Below, one piece after another: positions 15,734-24,159 of a DNA stretch of 64,000 bases. Made by a program: the position numbers and the translations under genes. The notes beneath the pieces are model-generated. The model ran no database searches, was not told the DNA's origin, and was given only the letters and a program-made list of their open reading frames with translations. Source of the DNA: Niabella pedocola (GTDB taxonomy: Bacteria > Bacteroidota > Bacteroidia > Chitinophagales > Chitinophagaceae); contig NZ_JAJNEC010000005.1 in assembly GCF_021044425.1 (NCBI RefSeq), positions 1,178,001-1,242,000 on the forward strand, read 5' to 3'. Each line of letters starts with the position of its first letter. The first letter of the stretch is position 1.

Positions 15734-17062
15734 TTAAAACACGACGGTTCCGCGGTGGATCAGGGAGCGCACCGGCGAGATACGCGATACGGCTTCTGCC
15801 GAGCAGCTGGCATCGATCAATACCAAATCTGCTTTATCTCCAACCCTGGGCCATTGCCGGTTACCTTTATCATCCAGCGGCAGTACATTATGGGTGGCCA
15901 GTTTTAATATACGCGACAAATCAAACTCCGTACGATATCCATACAGCTGGGCTGCAAGATTGGCTTTCTGTAATACACTGCCGGAACCAAACGTATTCCA
16001 GTGATCAATGATACAGTCGTTCCCTGCACGTACATCCACGCCGTACTTATACAACGTTGGAATGGGCATAATCATTCCTCCAAACGGAATGGTAGACATC
16101 ACGCCCACTCCGGCATTCCCCATCTTCTCCGCCATTTCTTCCTGCTTCTTCCGGTCGAGATAGCCCAGGGCAAAGCAATGACTAACGAAGGTCTTTCCCT
16201 TCAAAACCGGGTTTTCGTTTACCTTGTTAACCAGGTATTCAATGGTTTTTACACCCGACTCACCCCCTTCGTGCAAATGAATATCGATGCCTTTTTTGTA
16301 ATCCAGCGCCAGCTGTACCACAAAGTCCATGCTCTTCTCAATGCTGCCATCAATAGTGGTAGGATCCAGTCCCCCGATATAATCGACGCCCATTTGTGCA
16401 GCATCCTTCATCAGCGCGGCGGAATCGGTATAAAAAATACCATGTTGCGGAAACGCCACCAGCTCCGCCTCAAAAGTATCCTTTTTATTTTCCAGGGCCT
16501 TCTGCAGGTGCTTTAACGAATCCAGTTTTGAGGTAGGTTCGATATTGACATGGCTGCGGGCTATATTGCTGCCTTTTGATTGCAGCAGCTCGATCAGCTT
16601 TTCTGCTTTATAGGTAGAGTTCTTCAGCAATTCCGGGATGATCTGCTGCTCCAGCGCAATCATTCCTTTTACACCACCCTGCCGTTTACCGGTAGCCTTC
16701 CATTTTTCGCCATAATAGGTTTTATCCAGGTGGATATGCATTTCCTTGAAGGCCGGCAATAACAGTAAGCCTTTTGCATCCACTCCTTTTGCCGCCGGGT
16801 TATTGGGCAATACCGATTTTATTTTCCCATCGCTGATCTCAATGGTAAACAAGGCCGTTTTTGTACCAACCACCTCTTCTCCTTCATATTCAAACCCCGT
16901 TTCCAACCGCACATTTTTTAAGGTAAGCGTTTTCCCGGCAGTAACAGCTGTTTGACTGCCGGCGGCAACGGCCTGGCCGGTTGCCAGTAAACCACTGCCG
17001 GCGGCGAAAAGAATGGACGAGTTCTTAATAAAATCTTTCCGGGAAATGGATCTGGGTACCAT
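15734..17062 (-). CDS. Exported amidohydrolase, cytosine-deaminase-like
   Basis: Metal-dependent amidohydrolase of 442 residues, most like the cytosine deaminase branch. The metal-binding HxH is in FKEMHIHLDKTYY, with further ligands in IHLHEG, VSHCFALG and GNDCIIDHW. The N-terminus (SISRKDFIKNSS followed by a hydrophobic stretch and AVAA) resembles a twin-arginine signal with Arg-Lys instead of Arg-Arg, suggesting export in folded form (inference). A TAATTTTG box lies 16 bases upstream of the ATG, and an AraC regulator precedes it on the same strand. The true substrate (pyrimidine or other amide/imine ring) cannot be deduced. Confidence 0.85.
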   Translation of the reverse strand: MVPRSISRKDFIKNSSILFAAGSGLLATGQAVAAGSQTAVTAGKTLTLKNVRLETGFEYEGEEVVGTKTALFTIEISDGKIKSVLPNNPAAKGVDAKGLLLLPAFKEMHIHLDKTYYGEKWKATGKRQGGVKGMIALEQQIIPELLKNSTYKAEKLIELLQSKGSNIARSHVNIEPTSKLDSLKHLQKALENKKDTFEAELVAFPQHGIFYTDSAALMKDAAQMGVDYIGGLDPTTIDGSIEKSMDFVVQLALDYKKGIDIHLHEGGESGVKTIEYLVNKVNENPVLKGKTFVSHCFALGYLDRKKQEEMAEKMGNAGVGVMSTIPFGGMIMPIPTLYKYGVDVRAGNDCIIDHWNTFGSGSVLQKANLAAQLYGYRTEFDLSRILKLATHNVLPLDDKGNRQWPRVGDKADLVLIDASCSAEAVSRISPVRSLIHRGTVVF

Positions 17063-17078
17063 AATGCGTTATTTTTTA

Positions 17079-17086
17079 CAAAATTA
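17079..17086 (-). promoter_or_regulatory. -7 box TAATTTTG of the amidohydrolase operon
   Basis: Perfect TAnnTTTG on the minus strand ending 16 bases before the amidohydrolase ATG, inside the short gap after the AraC gene. It suggests the amidohydrolase-ankyrin operon has its own promoter. Confidence 0.5.
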
Positions 17087-17137
17087 ATTCAAGCCTTTTC
17101 CTCCACGATGGAGGATTTATGCTATAACTTGTAAAAT

Positions 17138-17986
17138 TTATAACTGTTCCCGGAACACGCGCGGCGCAAAACCTGTTTTGCTTTTAAAAAAATTTGAGAA
17201 ATAAGCGAGATCACTAAACCCTAGTTCGTAGGCTATTTCCTTTACTGATTTTTCAGAAACCTGCATCAGGCGCTTGGCTTCCAGTATCACGCGGTTCTGG
17301 ATCAGGAAGGTGGCCGGCACATGAAAATGCCGTTTGCAAAGGATGTTTAAATAGTTGGCGGTTATATGCAGCTGTCCGGCGTAGAAGGTCACCGACTTCT
17401 GTTCCTTAAAATGCAGGTCTACCAGGGATTGGTATTTTAACAATACGGGCCGTGTATGATACACTTCAAAATCCTCAAACTTCCGCTCTGCTTCCCGGCT
17501 GGCCAGTTGTGCAATCAGGCGGGTGCGAAGCGTAACAATTTCTGATTGAACCGGTGCCTGCTCCAGTTCTTCTTTTATCGAACGGAACTCATACAGCAGT
17601 TTTTTAAACACCGGTTCCGGAAGATCCAGCACCGGATGATGCTGATACAGGAAAAATGAAAAGCGTAATGCATCGGAAAACGTTTCAAAAACCGGCCGGC
17701 TGATCATCAGCTGAAATCCCGAGGTATTTTTCCCCAGCCGCCAGCTATGCACCTGGTCCGGAAACAAAAGATGCAACTGGTGAGGCCTTACCTGGTAATC
17801 AATAAAATCGATGGAATGAACACCGCTTCCCTTTTCAAACAAAAGAAAAAAGAAGAAATCATGCTTATGAGGTTTTTCAATAATCCGTGCGCCGTGCAGC
17901 TCCTGATACACCAGGTCCTCCTCGGATTGTTGTTGTTCCTTAAATTCCCGGATCCCAAAAATCGGGAAAGGTTCTTTTCCGCTCAC
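17138..17986 (-). CDS. AraC family transcriptional regulator
   Basis: 282 residues. The N-terminal half is a cupin-like sensor domain (about 30-130: EKPHKHDFFFFLLFEKG, VRPHQLHLLFPDQVHSW). The C-terminal double HTH is intact (about 180-282, with VKEIAYELGFSDLAYFSNFFKSK and a TGFAPRVFREQL end). The start is GTG 17986, since an in-frame stop lies three codons upstream. It lies 75 bp upstream of the amidohydrolase operon on the same strand and is a reasonable candidate regulator of it (inference). The inducer is unknown. Confidence 0.92.
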   Translation of the reverse strand: MSGKEPFPIFGIREFKEQQQSEEDLVYQELHGARIIEKPHKHDFFFFLLFEKGSGVHSIDFIDYQVRPHQLHLLFPDQVHSWRLGKNTSGFQLMISRPVFETFSDALRFSFFLYQHHPVLDLPEPVFKKLLYEFRSIKEELEQAPVQSEIVTLRTRLIAQLASREAERKFEDFEVYHTRPVLLKYQSLVDLHFKEQKSVTFYAGQLHITANYLNILCKRHFHVPATFLIQNRVILEAKRLMQVSEKSVKEIAYELGFSDLAYFSNFFKSKTGFAPRVFREQL

Positions 17987-18206
17987 GGATGAAAGTTACA
18001 AACTTTTTAAAGAACAGGCCCTGGCCGGCCTTGTGCATGCCGGCATGCGCAGTTTGCTTCTCATCGATTCCGATTGGATGACCGGATTGTAACGTCTGCA
18101 GCAAACAGGTTCCGGAACCGTAAAGGGTGGTATCGGCTTCTCCGCCGGTTGATGAGCGCTTCGCATGCCCATAAACGGATGAATGGCATAACCTTTCCCC
18201 CACCTG

Positions 18207-19103
18207 CTAAGCATGTTTCCCCAGGCTGTTACCAAAATGCTGATAGGCTTTTTCCAGCAATGCCACAAAGACCGGTAATGCAGGCTGCCGGTTCTCCGGA
18301 TCAAAAACCAGCACGGTTTCCGTGCGCACCGGCAATTGCCGCAATGGTGCAAAATCCAGATCCGTAAAGCGGAATAATTTCCGGACCGATTGCGGAACAA
18401 TGGCCAGGCCCATACCATCGGCCACTAACTCCAGGATGGAGGGCATATTATTACTTTCATGGATCACCTGTGGCTCAAAGCCCAGCTGGTGGCAGCAATA
18501 AATAAACTGCTGATGGTAATCCGGCGCATAATCCTTATTAAAGGAAACAAACGGCTGCTTGGCCAGTTCCCGCAGAGGGATCTTTTTTCCCTTCGGCTTC
18601 GCCAGGCAAAAATATTCGGTCAGCATTAACCGCTGCTCTAGTTGCGGGGCCAGCACCGGTGCGCGGGTAATACCCAGATCAAGCGTTCCGCTTTCCAGGG
18701 CGGCCCGCTGCCGTTGTGTAGCTGCTTCATACAGGTTTACGCGCAAAAAAGGATATTGTTCTTTTACCGTTTTCAGCACCTGGGCGAGAATGCTCCGGGG
18801 TGTGGAGCTGATATATCCCAACCGGAAGGTACCGGCCACGGAATCGTGGATCTGCTTGGTCTTTAATTTTGCCCTTTCCAGCTGCTGCAGCAGGGCCGTG
18901 CTTTCAGACAGAAAATACCTGCCAGCCTCCGTAAGCGTTACCCGTTTATTATTCCGCTCAAACAGCAGTACGCCGAGTTCCGTTTCAAGCTCCCGGATCT
19001 GCCGGCTTAATGGGGGTTGTGAGATAAACAGTTTTGCTGCCGCTCTTCCGAAATGCAACTCTTCTGCAAGCATCTGGAAGTATAATAAATGCCGGATTTC
19101 CAT
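18207..19103 (-). CDS. LysR family transcriptional regulator
   Basis: 298 residues. The N-terminal winged HTH (MEIRHLLYFQMLAEELHFGRAAAKLFISQPPLSRQIRELE) is full length, and a periplasmic-binding-protein-like effector domain (about 90-295) follows. It is divergent from the methyltransferase gene, with 84 bp between the two ATGs. The classic LysR arrangement would have it control that neighbour, the aldehyde dehydrogenase beyond, and itself (inference). The shared gap holds an ATAC-N7-GTAT dyad and a second TTTTAAAGTAT half-repeat. Confidence 0.94.
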   Translation of the reverse strand: MEIRHLLYFQMLAEELHFGRAAAKLFISQPPLSRQIRELETELGVLLFERNNKRVTLTEAGRYFLSESTALLQQLERAKLKTKQIHDSVAGTFRLGYISSTPRSILAQVLKTVKEQYPFLRVNLYEAATQRQRAALESGTLDLGITRAPVLAPQLEQRLMLTEYFCLAKPKGKKIPLRELAKQPFVSFNKDYAPDYHQQFIYCCHQLGFEPQVIHESNNMPSILELVADGMGLAIVPQSVRKLFRFTDLDFAPLRQLPVRTETVLVFDPENRQPALPVFVALLEKAYQHFGNSLGKHA

Positions 19104-19104
19104 G

Positions 19105-19152
19105 ATACCTTTTAAGTATTAATAGATGATAAAAATAGCATTTTTAAAGTAT
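19105..19152. promoter_or_regulatory. Putative LysR operator between divergent genes
   Basis: ATAC-N7-GTAT (19105-19119) fits the T-N11-A dyad of LysR boxes. The right half TTTTAAGTAT recurs as TTTTAAAGTAT at 19142-19152, about three helical turns away. Both lie between the LysR ATG and the methyltransferase -7 box. Motif evidence only. Confidence 0.35.
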
Positions 19153-19164
19153 CGGTTCTGTTTT

Positions 19165-19172
19165 TACTTTTG
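19165..19172 (+). promoter_or_regulatory. Methyltransferase -7 box TACTTTTG
   Basis: Perfect TAnnTTTG ending 15 bases before the ATG at 19188. A TTTT at the -33 position (19142-19145) matches three of four bases with 19-bp spacing. Its last three bases form a TTG that a gene caller could mistake for a start codon. Confidence 0.55.
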
Positions 19173-19187
19173 AATGAAAACCATTGT

Positions 19188-19904
19188 ATGGAACAAAAAT
19201 CAACATTGAAAGAAATTGAAGCGCGGTTCGACCAGGATGTGGCCCGTTTCTCCAATCTTGAAACCGGTCAGCAAACCACGCTGGATGCCAGCTTTAATAT
19301 GGAGCTGATCACGGACGGTATCGTTGCCACTACCCCCGATTTAAAAAAGTTGCTCGACATCGGATGCGGCGCCGGTAACTACCCGGTAAAGCTACTGGCA
19401 AAAACAAGTATCAACCCTGATGTAACGCTTGTAGATCTCAGCCAGCCTATGCTGGAGAAAGCCAAAGAACGGGTACAGCCATTGACTACCGGCAGGGTAA
19501 CTACTATCAAAGAAGACTTCAGAACAGCGGAGCTGGAGGAAGCCGCATATGATGTCATCATCGCTACGGCCACACTGCATCATTTGCGGGAGGATGCCGA
19601 CTGGGAAGCCGCTTTTGCAAAATTTTACCAGCTTCTGAAGCCAGGTGGCAGCATCTGGATCTTTGACCTGGTAACCGAAGATCATCCGGCCATTCAACAT
19701 CTGCTTTTTACACAACACTACGGCAACTTCCTCACCGGCCTGAAGGATGCCGCCTACCGGGATCATGTATTTGCCTATATCGAAAAAGAAGACTCTCCCA
19801 GAAGTGTGCTTTATCAAACCCATCTTTTACAGCAGTCGGGTTTTAAAACCGTATCACTCCTTCATAAGCATCTTTGCTTTGCTTCCTTTGTAGCTTTTAA
19901 ATAA
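19188..19904 (+). CDS. SAM-dependent class I methyltransferase
   Basis: 238 residues. Rossmann motif I is clear (LLDIGCGAGNYPVKLL, about 53-68). Motif II acidic VDLSQPMLEKAKERV and the post-I region VIIATATLHHLRE follow, then LKPGGSIWIFDL. The substrate is not evident. I use ATG 19188 instead of the TTG 18 bases upstream, because that TTG belongs to the promoter box. Divergent from LysR and followed by the aldehyde dehydrogenase, which has its own -7 box just after this stop codon. Confidence 0.88.
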   Translation: MEQKSTLKEIEARFDQDVARFSNLETGQQTTLDASFNMELITDGIVATTPDLKKLLDIGCGAGNYPVKLLAKTSINPDVTLVDLSQPMLEKAKERVQPLTTGRVTTIKEDFRTAELEEAAYDVIIATATLHHLREDADWEAAFAKFYQLLKPGGSIWIFDLVTEDHPAIQHLLFTQHYGNFLTGLKDAAYRDHVFAYIEKEDSPRSVLYQTHLLQQSGFKTVSLLHKHLCFASFVAFK

Positions 19905-19913
19905 GCCCGCAAG

Positions 19914-19921
19914 TACATTTG
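19914..19921 (+). promoter_or_regulatory. Aldehyde dehydrogenase -7 box TACATTTG
   Basis: Perfect TAnnTTTG nine bases after the methyltransferase stop. A TTTG at 19887-19890 lies 23 bp upstream, at the edge of the accepted -33 spacing. The transcript would have a leader of about 105 nt before ATG 20033. Confidence 0.5.
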
Positions 19922-20032
19922 ACAATCTTAAAAATCTTGTCGAAATTTGCCAGGCTGAGAAGCGCATCCTGTTTTGCAGATGCCCGCGAAAATATCCGGA
20001 CATTGCATACGGGAATCATAAACAAAGTACCA

Positions 20033-21406
20033 ATGACAGGCCTGATCAACGAGCTGAATAGCATGCGCAGTTTTTTTCACACGGGAGCTACGCGTTCCAT
20101 CGCGTTCCGGAAAAAGCAACTGCAACAATTAAAAGAAAGCATCCTGCGTCATGAAGAAGCATTGAGCAATGCATTGTTTCAGGATCTGCATAAAAGCAAG
20201 GAAGAGGTCTGGATCACCGAAACCGGAATGGTCATCTCGGAGATCGATGCCTGCATCCGTTCGCTGAATGAGTGGATGGCTCCGCAACCGGTGGCCACCA
20301 ACCTGGTCAATATGCCCGGCAAAAGCAGCATTCTTTACGAGCCGTTGGGCCTGGTGCTGATCATCGCTCCCTGGAATTATCCTTTTCAGTTATTGTTCAT
20401 GCCGCTGATCGGCGCCATTGCGGCGGGTAACTGTGTGGTATTAAAACCCAGCGAACTGGCGGCAGCCACGGAAAAAGTGATGGGACAGATTATCGGTGAA
20501 GCGTTTCCTGCCAACTATATACTATATGTTCCGGGAGAAGGGGTTACCCTCATTCCCCGGTTGATGGACGACTTCCGGTATGACCACGTTTTTTACACCG
20601 GAAGCACGATGGTAGGAAAGATCATTTATCAAAAAGCAGCAGCGCAACTCACACCGGTAACACTGGAGCTCGGAGGAAAAAGTCCTTGTGTGGTAACCGC
20701 CAATGCAACGTTGAAAACGGCAGCCAAACGGATCATCAATATCAAATTCTCCAATGCCGGCCAGATGTGCATTACCCCGGATTACCTGCTGGTGCATCAC
20801 TCGGTTAAAGAAGCGTTGATCCAGCTTCTGAAAGCAACCATCCTCAAATTTTACGGGCAGCACCCCATCAGTAGCTATGATTATGGCCGTATCATCAACA
20901 ACAGGCATTTTCATCGCCTGAAGCAGTTGATGAACGGACAAACCATCCTGCATGGCGGCGAACACAACGAAGAACAATTGTTTATTGCGCCCACGCTGAT
21001 CGATGCGCCACCCATGGATGCACCGGTTATGAAAGAAGAAATTTTCGGACCGCTGCTGCCCGTTATTGGTTATGAAACCGAAGAAGAAGCGCTGGCCCTT
21101 ATCCGGCAGAACGAAAACCCGCTGGCCTTTTATGTATTTACCAACGATAAAAAAGAGGCAGACCGGTGGCTGCAGCAGGTGCCCTTTGGCGGCGGGTGCG
21201 TAAATACGGCAGCGATGCATTACCTGAATAAAAACCTACCCTTCGGAGGCCGGGGCAACAGTGGCATCGGGCGCTATCATGGACGGTTTTCCTTTGAAAC
21301 CTTTAGCCATGCAAAAGGCATTTTAAAAGCCCGTAACTGGCCCGATATCCCATTGGCGTATCCTTCGCTGAAAGGAAAACTGAAAACCTTAAAAAGGGTA
21401 ATATAA
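20033..21406 (+). CDS. NAD(P)-dependent aldehyde dehydrogenase
   Basis: Oxidises aldehydes to acids in the cytoplasm. The 457 residues match the short class-3-like (coniferyl/fatty aldehyde) branch, which lacks the N-terminal extension of class 1/2 enzymes. Key segments are PWNYPFQLLFMPL (cofactor site), FTGSTMVGK, the general-base Glu in TLELGGKSP, the catalytic Cys in NAGQMCITPDY, and KEEIFGPLLPV. A longer frame opens at TTG 19919, but that codon is within a promoter box and its 38 residues look unrelated to the family, so ATG 20033 is preferred. The natural substrate is unknown. Confidence 0.93.
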   Translation: MTGLINELNSMRSFFHTGATRSIAFRKKQLQQLKESILRHEEALSNALFQDLHKSKEEVWITETGMVISEIDACIRSLNEWMAPQPVATNLVNMPGKSSILYEPLGLVLIIAPWNYPFQLLFMPLIGAIAAGNCVVLKPSELAAATEKVMGQIIGEAFPANYILYVPGEGVTLIPRLMDDFRYDHVFYTGSTMVGKIIYQKAAAQLTPVTLELGGKSPCVVTANATLKTAAKRIINIKFSNAGQMCITPDYLLVHHSVKEALIQLLKATILKFYGQHPISSYDYGRIINNRHFHRLKQLMNGQTILHGGEHNEEQLFIAPTLIDAPPMDAPVMKEEIFGPLLPVIGYETEEEALALIRQNENPLAFYVFTNDKKEADRWLQQVPFGGGCVNTAAMHYLNKNLPFGGRGNSGIGRYHGRFSFETFSHAKGILKARNWPDIPLAYPSLKGKLKTLKRVI

Positions 21407-21469
21407 GCGGATCCCATACGCTTCAGGATAAAACATGCTTCCCCAAAAAATCGATTTACAATATAAAAA

Positions 21470-21542
21470 GGCTGCATCAAAAATCTTCAGGGTAATATTG
21501 CCTTCTCAACAATAGGTACACCCAATCATTTTTGATACAACC
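21470..21542. repeat. Imperfect inverted repeat with GGCTGTATCAAA-type arms
   Basis: GGCTGCATCAAAAAT (21470-21484) pairs with ATTTTTGATACAACC (21528-21542) with two G-T wobbles around a 43-base loop. There is no T tract after it. The arm word is nearly the same as in the terminator at 55.67-55.72 kb, suggesting a repeated hairpin element. Confidence 0.5.
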
Positions 21543-21624
21543 TCTGGTCAACCCCATCGGGTCATTTAAAGAATGTTAACCCATAGCTGGCAGGTGCTCA
21601 GCAACAGGGCGCATGCATTCCGGA

Positions 21625-21960
21625 CTACCCGTTTGTTTCATCTGCAATATCGGCATCCGGCGCATTCTTCTTTACCGATTCAATCCCGTTTTCCCGTGCT
21701 GCCTCCGACTCATACAGTTCGCTTTTACCGATCACCTGGCCATTGCCAGCCTTCAGATTGAAAAACGGTTTGCCATTGGATGAGGTTTTACGCTCGAAAT
21801 TATCATCCTCCGGCGCATTTTTCTTTACAGAGTCAATACCATTATCACAGGCTGCTTTTGTAGTATAGCCTTCGCTGGTAAGAATTACCTGGCCATTGCC
21901 GGCTTTCAGGTTAAACTGGAACTCTCCGTTGGTTCTTTTGGTAATTACAAATTTACCCAT
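21625..21960 (-). CDS. Duplicated DUF1508 (YegP-like) protein
   Basis: 111 residues made of two tandem DUF1508 units of about 50 residues. The first is FVITKRTNGEFQFNLKAGNG and the second is FERKTSSNGKPFFNLKAGNG. Each is followed by QVI...S.GY/LY and a helix ending in NGI(D/E)SVKKNAP. YegP-type proteins are small cytoplasmic proteins of unknown biochemical role. The gene appears monocistronic. A near-consensus box TACCTTTA lies about 15 bp upstream of the ATG. Confidence 0.93.
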   Translation of the reverse strand: MGKFVITKRTNGEFQFNLKAGNGQVILTSEGYTTKAACDNGIDSVKKNAPEDDNFERKTSSNGKPFFNLKAGNGQVIGKSELYESEAARENGIESVKKNAPDADIADETNG

Positions 21961-22246
21961 AGTTGATTTTCTTTAAAGGTAACGCAATAGATTATTGAAA
22001 TACTTGATGTACTAAAGTTAAGGAAACGGATTTATAAACACTCCTCCCGGGTATGCAAAATCTTTTATCGCATCGGCCGGAAGCAATAACACACAGCCGG
22101 CCCCTCCGCAACAACAAATGCCGCCGCTCCAAAACGCTGCTGAAAAACAGCCTGGGTCTACTCACAAAAATGCGCTGATTATACAAGCATCAACAGCTGC
22201 ATAAAACCAGCGCCATCCGCGGCAAACGTATACAATATCAATTTTG

Positions 22247-22981
22247 CTACAGTCCCAATACCGCCTTTAACTTTCCATACCCATTCCGGCTTACATTGAT
22301 CTTTGTGCCATTTTTAAGAATCGCTACATGCCCGTCTTTTTCATAGGGATCAATACGCGTAATTTCCTGTATGTTCACAATGTAGGAACGGTGGCTCCGT
22401 ACAAACAGGTCGGCCGGTAAAAAAGCTTCAAAGAATGACATTGTCTTATTTTTAAGGAAATAGCCATCCTTTGTAAAGATTTTTACAAAATCATCCGCAG
22501 CTTCCAGGTATAATACCTCCTGTACCGGGATGATCTTGATCTTACTTCCGTTTTTTACCACGATCCGGTTATTGGAATTGGGCAGCTGTACATCATTCAG
22601 CAGCTCCTGTGTATTGGTTGCGCTTCCTTTATGCTGCGCCAGGAATTTATTCACGGCTTTATCAAAGCGCTCCTGGTCAAAAGGCTTTAACAGATAATCC
22701 ACCGCATGGGCTTCAAAGGCCTTGATCGCATATTCATCAAATGCCGTGGCAAAAATTACGGCTGGGGGCTCTTCGATCAGTTCCAGCATTTCAAAGCCAC
22801 TGATCTTGGGCATCTGGATATCCAGAAAAATCAGGTCAGGCTTGTGCTCCTGTATGGCCTTCATGCCCTCAAAACCGTCTCCGCATTCGGCCACCAGCTC
22901 CAGCTGGGGATACTTCTGCAGATACTCCTTTACCATGCTTCTTGCCAAAAATTCGTCGTCGATGATGATTACTTTGCTCAT
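22247..22981 (-). CDS. LytTR family response regulator
   Basis: 244 residues: a receiver domain (DDE at 8-10, phospho-acceptor Asp 54 in LIFLDIQMP, Lys in YLLKPFDQERF) joined to a LytTR DNA-binding domain (about 140-243: FVRSHRSYIVNIQEITRI). Its ATG overlaps the stop of the upstream histidine kinase (ATGA, 22978-22981), so the pair is translationally coupled. It probably regulates envelope or extracellular functions, as LytTR pairs commonly do; target genes are not identifiable here. Confidence 0.96.
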   Translation of the reverse strand: MSKVIIIDDEFLARSMVKEYLQKYPQLELVAECGDGFEGMKAIQEHKPDLIFLDIQMPKISGFEMLELIEEPPAVIFATAFDEYAIKAFEAHAVDYLLKPFDQERFDKAVNKFLAQHKGSATNTQELLNDVQLPNSNNRIVVKNGSKIKIIPVQEVLYLEAADDFVKIFTKDGYFLKNKTMSFFEAFLPADLFVRSHRSYIVNIQEITRIDPYEKDGHVAILKNGTKINVSRNGYGKLKAVLGL

Positions 22982-24024
22982 GCCTGTTGTGGTATTTTTA
23001 CGATTGTATAATAAATATTCTCTTTTGTTTTTGTAGACAGCAGGTCATTCCTTCCATACAGCAGGTATAACCGTCTTTTGATAGAGCTCAATCCAAAACC
23101 GGTACCCGTTTTGGGCAGGGAGGTTTCCGGATCAAAAGGGTTGCTGACCATAATGCATAATTCCGACAGCTCCTTGGTACTTTCTATCGTAATCAGGGTT
23201 TCGCCGATCGTATCATACAGCCCGAATTTGATCGCGTTTTCAACAATGGGCTGAAGCAGCAATGTGGGCAACTGCAATTCTTTGGTATCCTCATCAATGG
23301 AAATGGAAGTCATCAGCCGGTTTCCGAAACGCACTTTTTCGATCTCCAAATATAAGTTCAAATAATTAATCTCCTCGGTAAGGGAGATCATTTGAGATTC
23401 CTCCTTTTTGAGTGTTCCTCTTAAAAAATCCGACAGTTGTTGCACCATCCGCCGTGCCTGCTGGGGATTCAACCCGATCAGCGCGTTAATGGAGTTAAGA
23501 CTGTTGAACAAAAAATGAGGTTGTAATTGCTGACGCAGTTTAAACAGCTCCGCTTCCCTTGACAGCCGGTCTGCATCCGTACGCCGCTGCTCTACTTTTT
23601 GCCGCTCTACCCAGTTGTACCACAAAATGGCCGCAATGGTAAGAATGGTAAGTACCAGGAAGGCAAAGCCCGCACGGATGATCAGTGAGTTTTTGAGAAA
23701 AGCGGCATATACCTCGGAATCTCCCAGGAATATTTTCAAAAAGGTATTGGAAACAAAAAGCCACAAACCCGTTAAAACCAGGCAGGCCGCAATAACGCTG
23801 GTATATTGATAGGTTGACGGCAAATAGTACTTGGTTACATTCAGCATCAGCAAACCGGCTACCAACAGCAGGAAATTGCTCAGCAAGCTATCCGTCAGAA
23901 CGGTGTAAAGCGGGAAAAACGGGAAATAACTACGCAGGAAAAATACCTGGGCGGTCACCAGAACCACCCAGGCAATAATCAGGGGTGTAAGAAATCTTTT
24001 AGCTGTTAACGGCGAGGACGACAC
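22978..24024 (-). CDS. LytS-like sensor histidine kinase
   Basis: 348 residues. Four to five membrane helices (about 10-140) precede a short coiled-coil and the His_kinase domain (PF06580 type) with phospho-acceptor His 170 in QLQPHFLFNSLNSINALI. The HATPase part shows PTLLLQPIVENAIKFG and a GTGFGLSSIKRRL ATP lid. The start codon is GTG 24024; no better start is visible and the upstream DNA is a low-complexity tract. The signal sensed is unknown. It is the partner of the overlapping LytTR regulator. Confidence 0.95.
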   Translation of the reverse strand: MSSSPLTAKRFLTPLIIAWVVLVTAQVFFLRSYFPFFPLYTVLTDSLLSNFLLLVAGLLMLNVTKYYLPSTYQYTSVIAACLVLTGLWLFVSNTFLKIFLGDSEVYAAFLKNSLIIRAGFAFLVLTILTIAAILWYNWVERQKVEQRRTDADRLSREAELFKLRQQLQPHFLFNSLNSINALIGLNPQQARRMVQQLSDFLRGTLKKEESQMISLTEEINYLNLYLEIEKVRFGNRLMTSISIDEDTKELQLPTLLLQPIVENAIKFGLYDTIGETLITIESTKELSELCIMVSNPFDPETSLPKTGTGFGLSSIKRRLYLLYGRNDLLSTKTKENIYYTIVKIPQQA

Positions 24025-24025
24025 T

Positions 24026-24085
24026 GAATTATTTGGAATTTGAAATTCGGGATTTAAAATTTAAGATCCGGGACATAGCCCCTTC
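24026..24085. repeat. Low-complexity AT-rich intergenic tract
   Basis: A short run of degenerate TTGGAATTTGAAATTCGGGATTTAAAATTTAAGATC-like units (longest exact pieces under 10 bp) lies between the LiaF-like gene and the kinase start. It has the same word style as the tracts near 0.6, 34.96, 45.74 and 61.63 kb. Confidence 0.45.
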
Positions 24086-24159
24086 TGTTGTAAAACGGTA
24101 ACGTATGCACGATTGGCCTTTCACTATTGATTATTGCTGATTCACGATTTCCTTCGCCA

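Noticed and set aside
21992..22186. A 64-codon minus-strand frame between DUF1508 and LytTR genes
   Set aside because: Arg/Ser/Val-rich with no recognisable pattern; too short to support.
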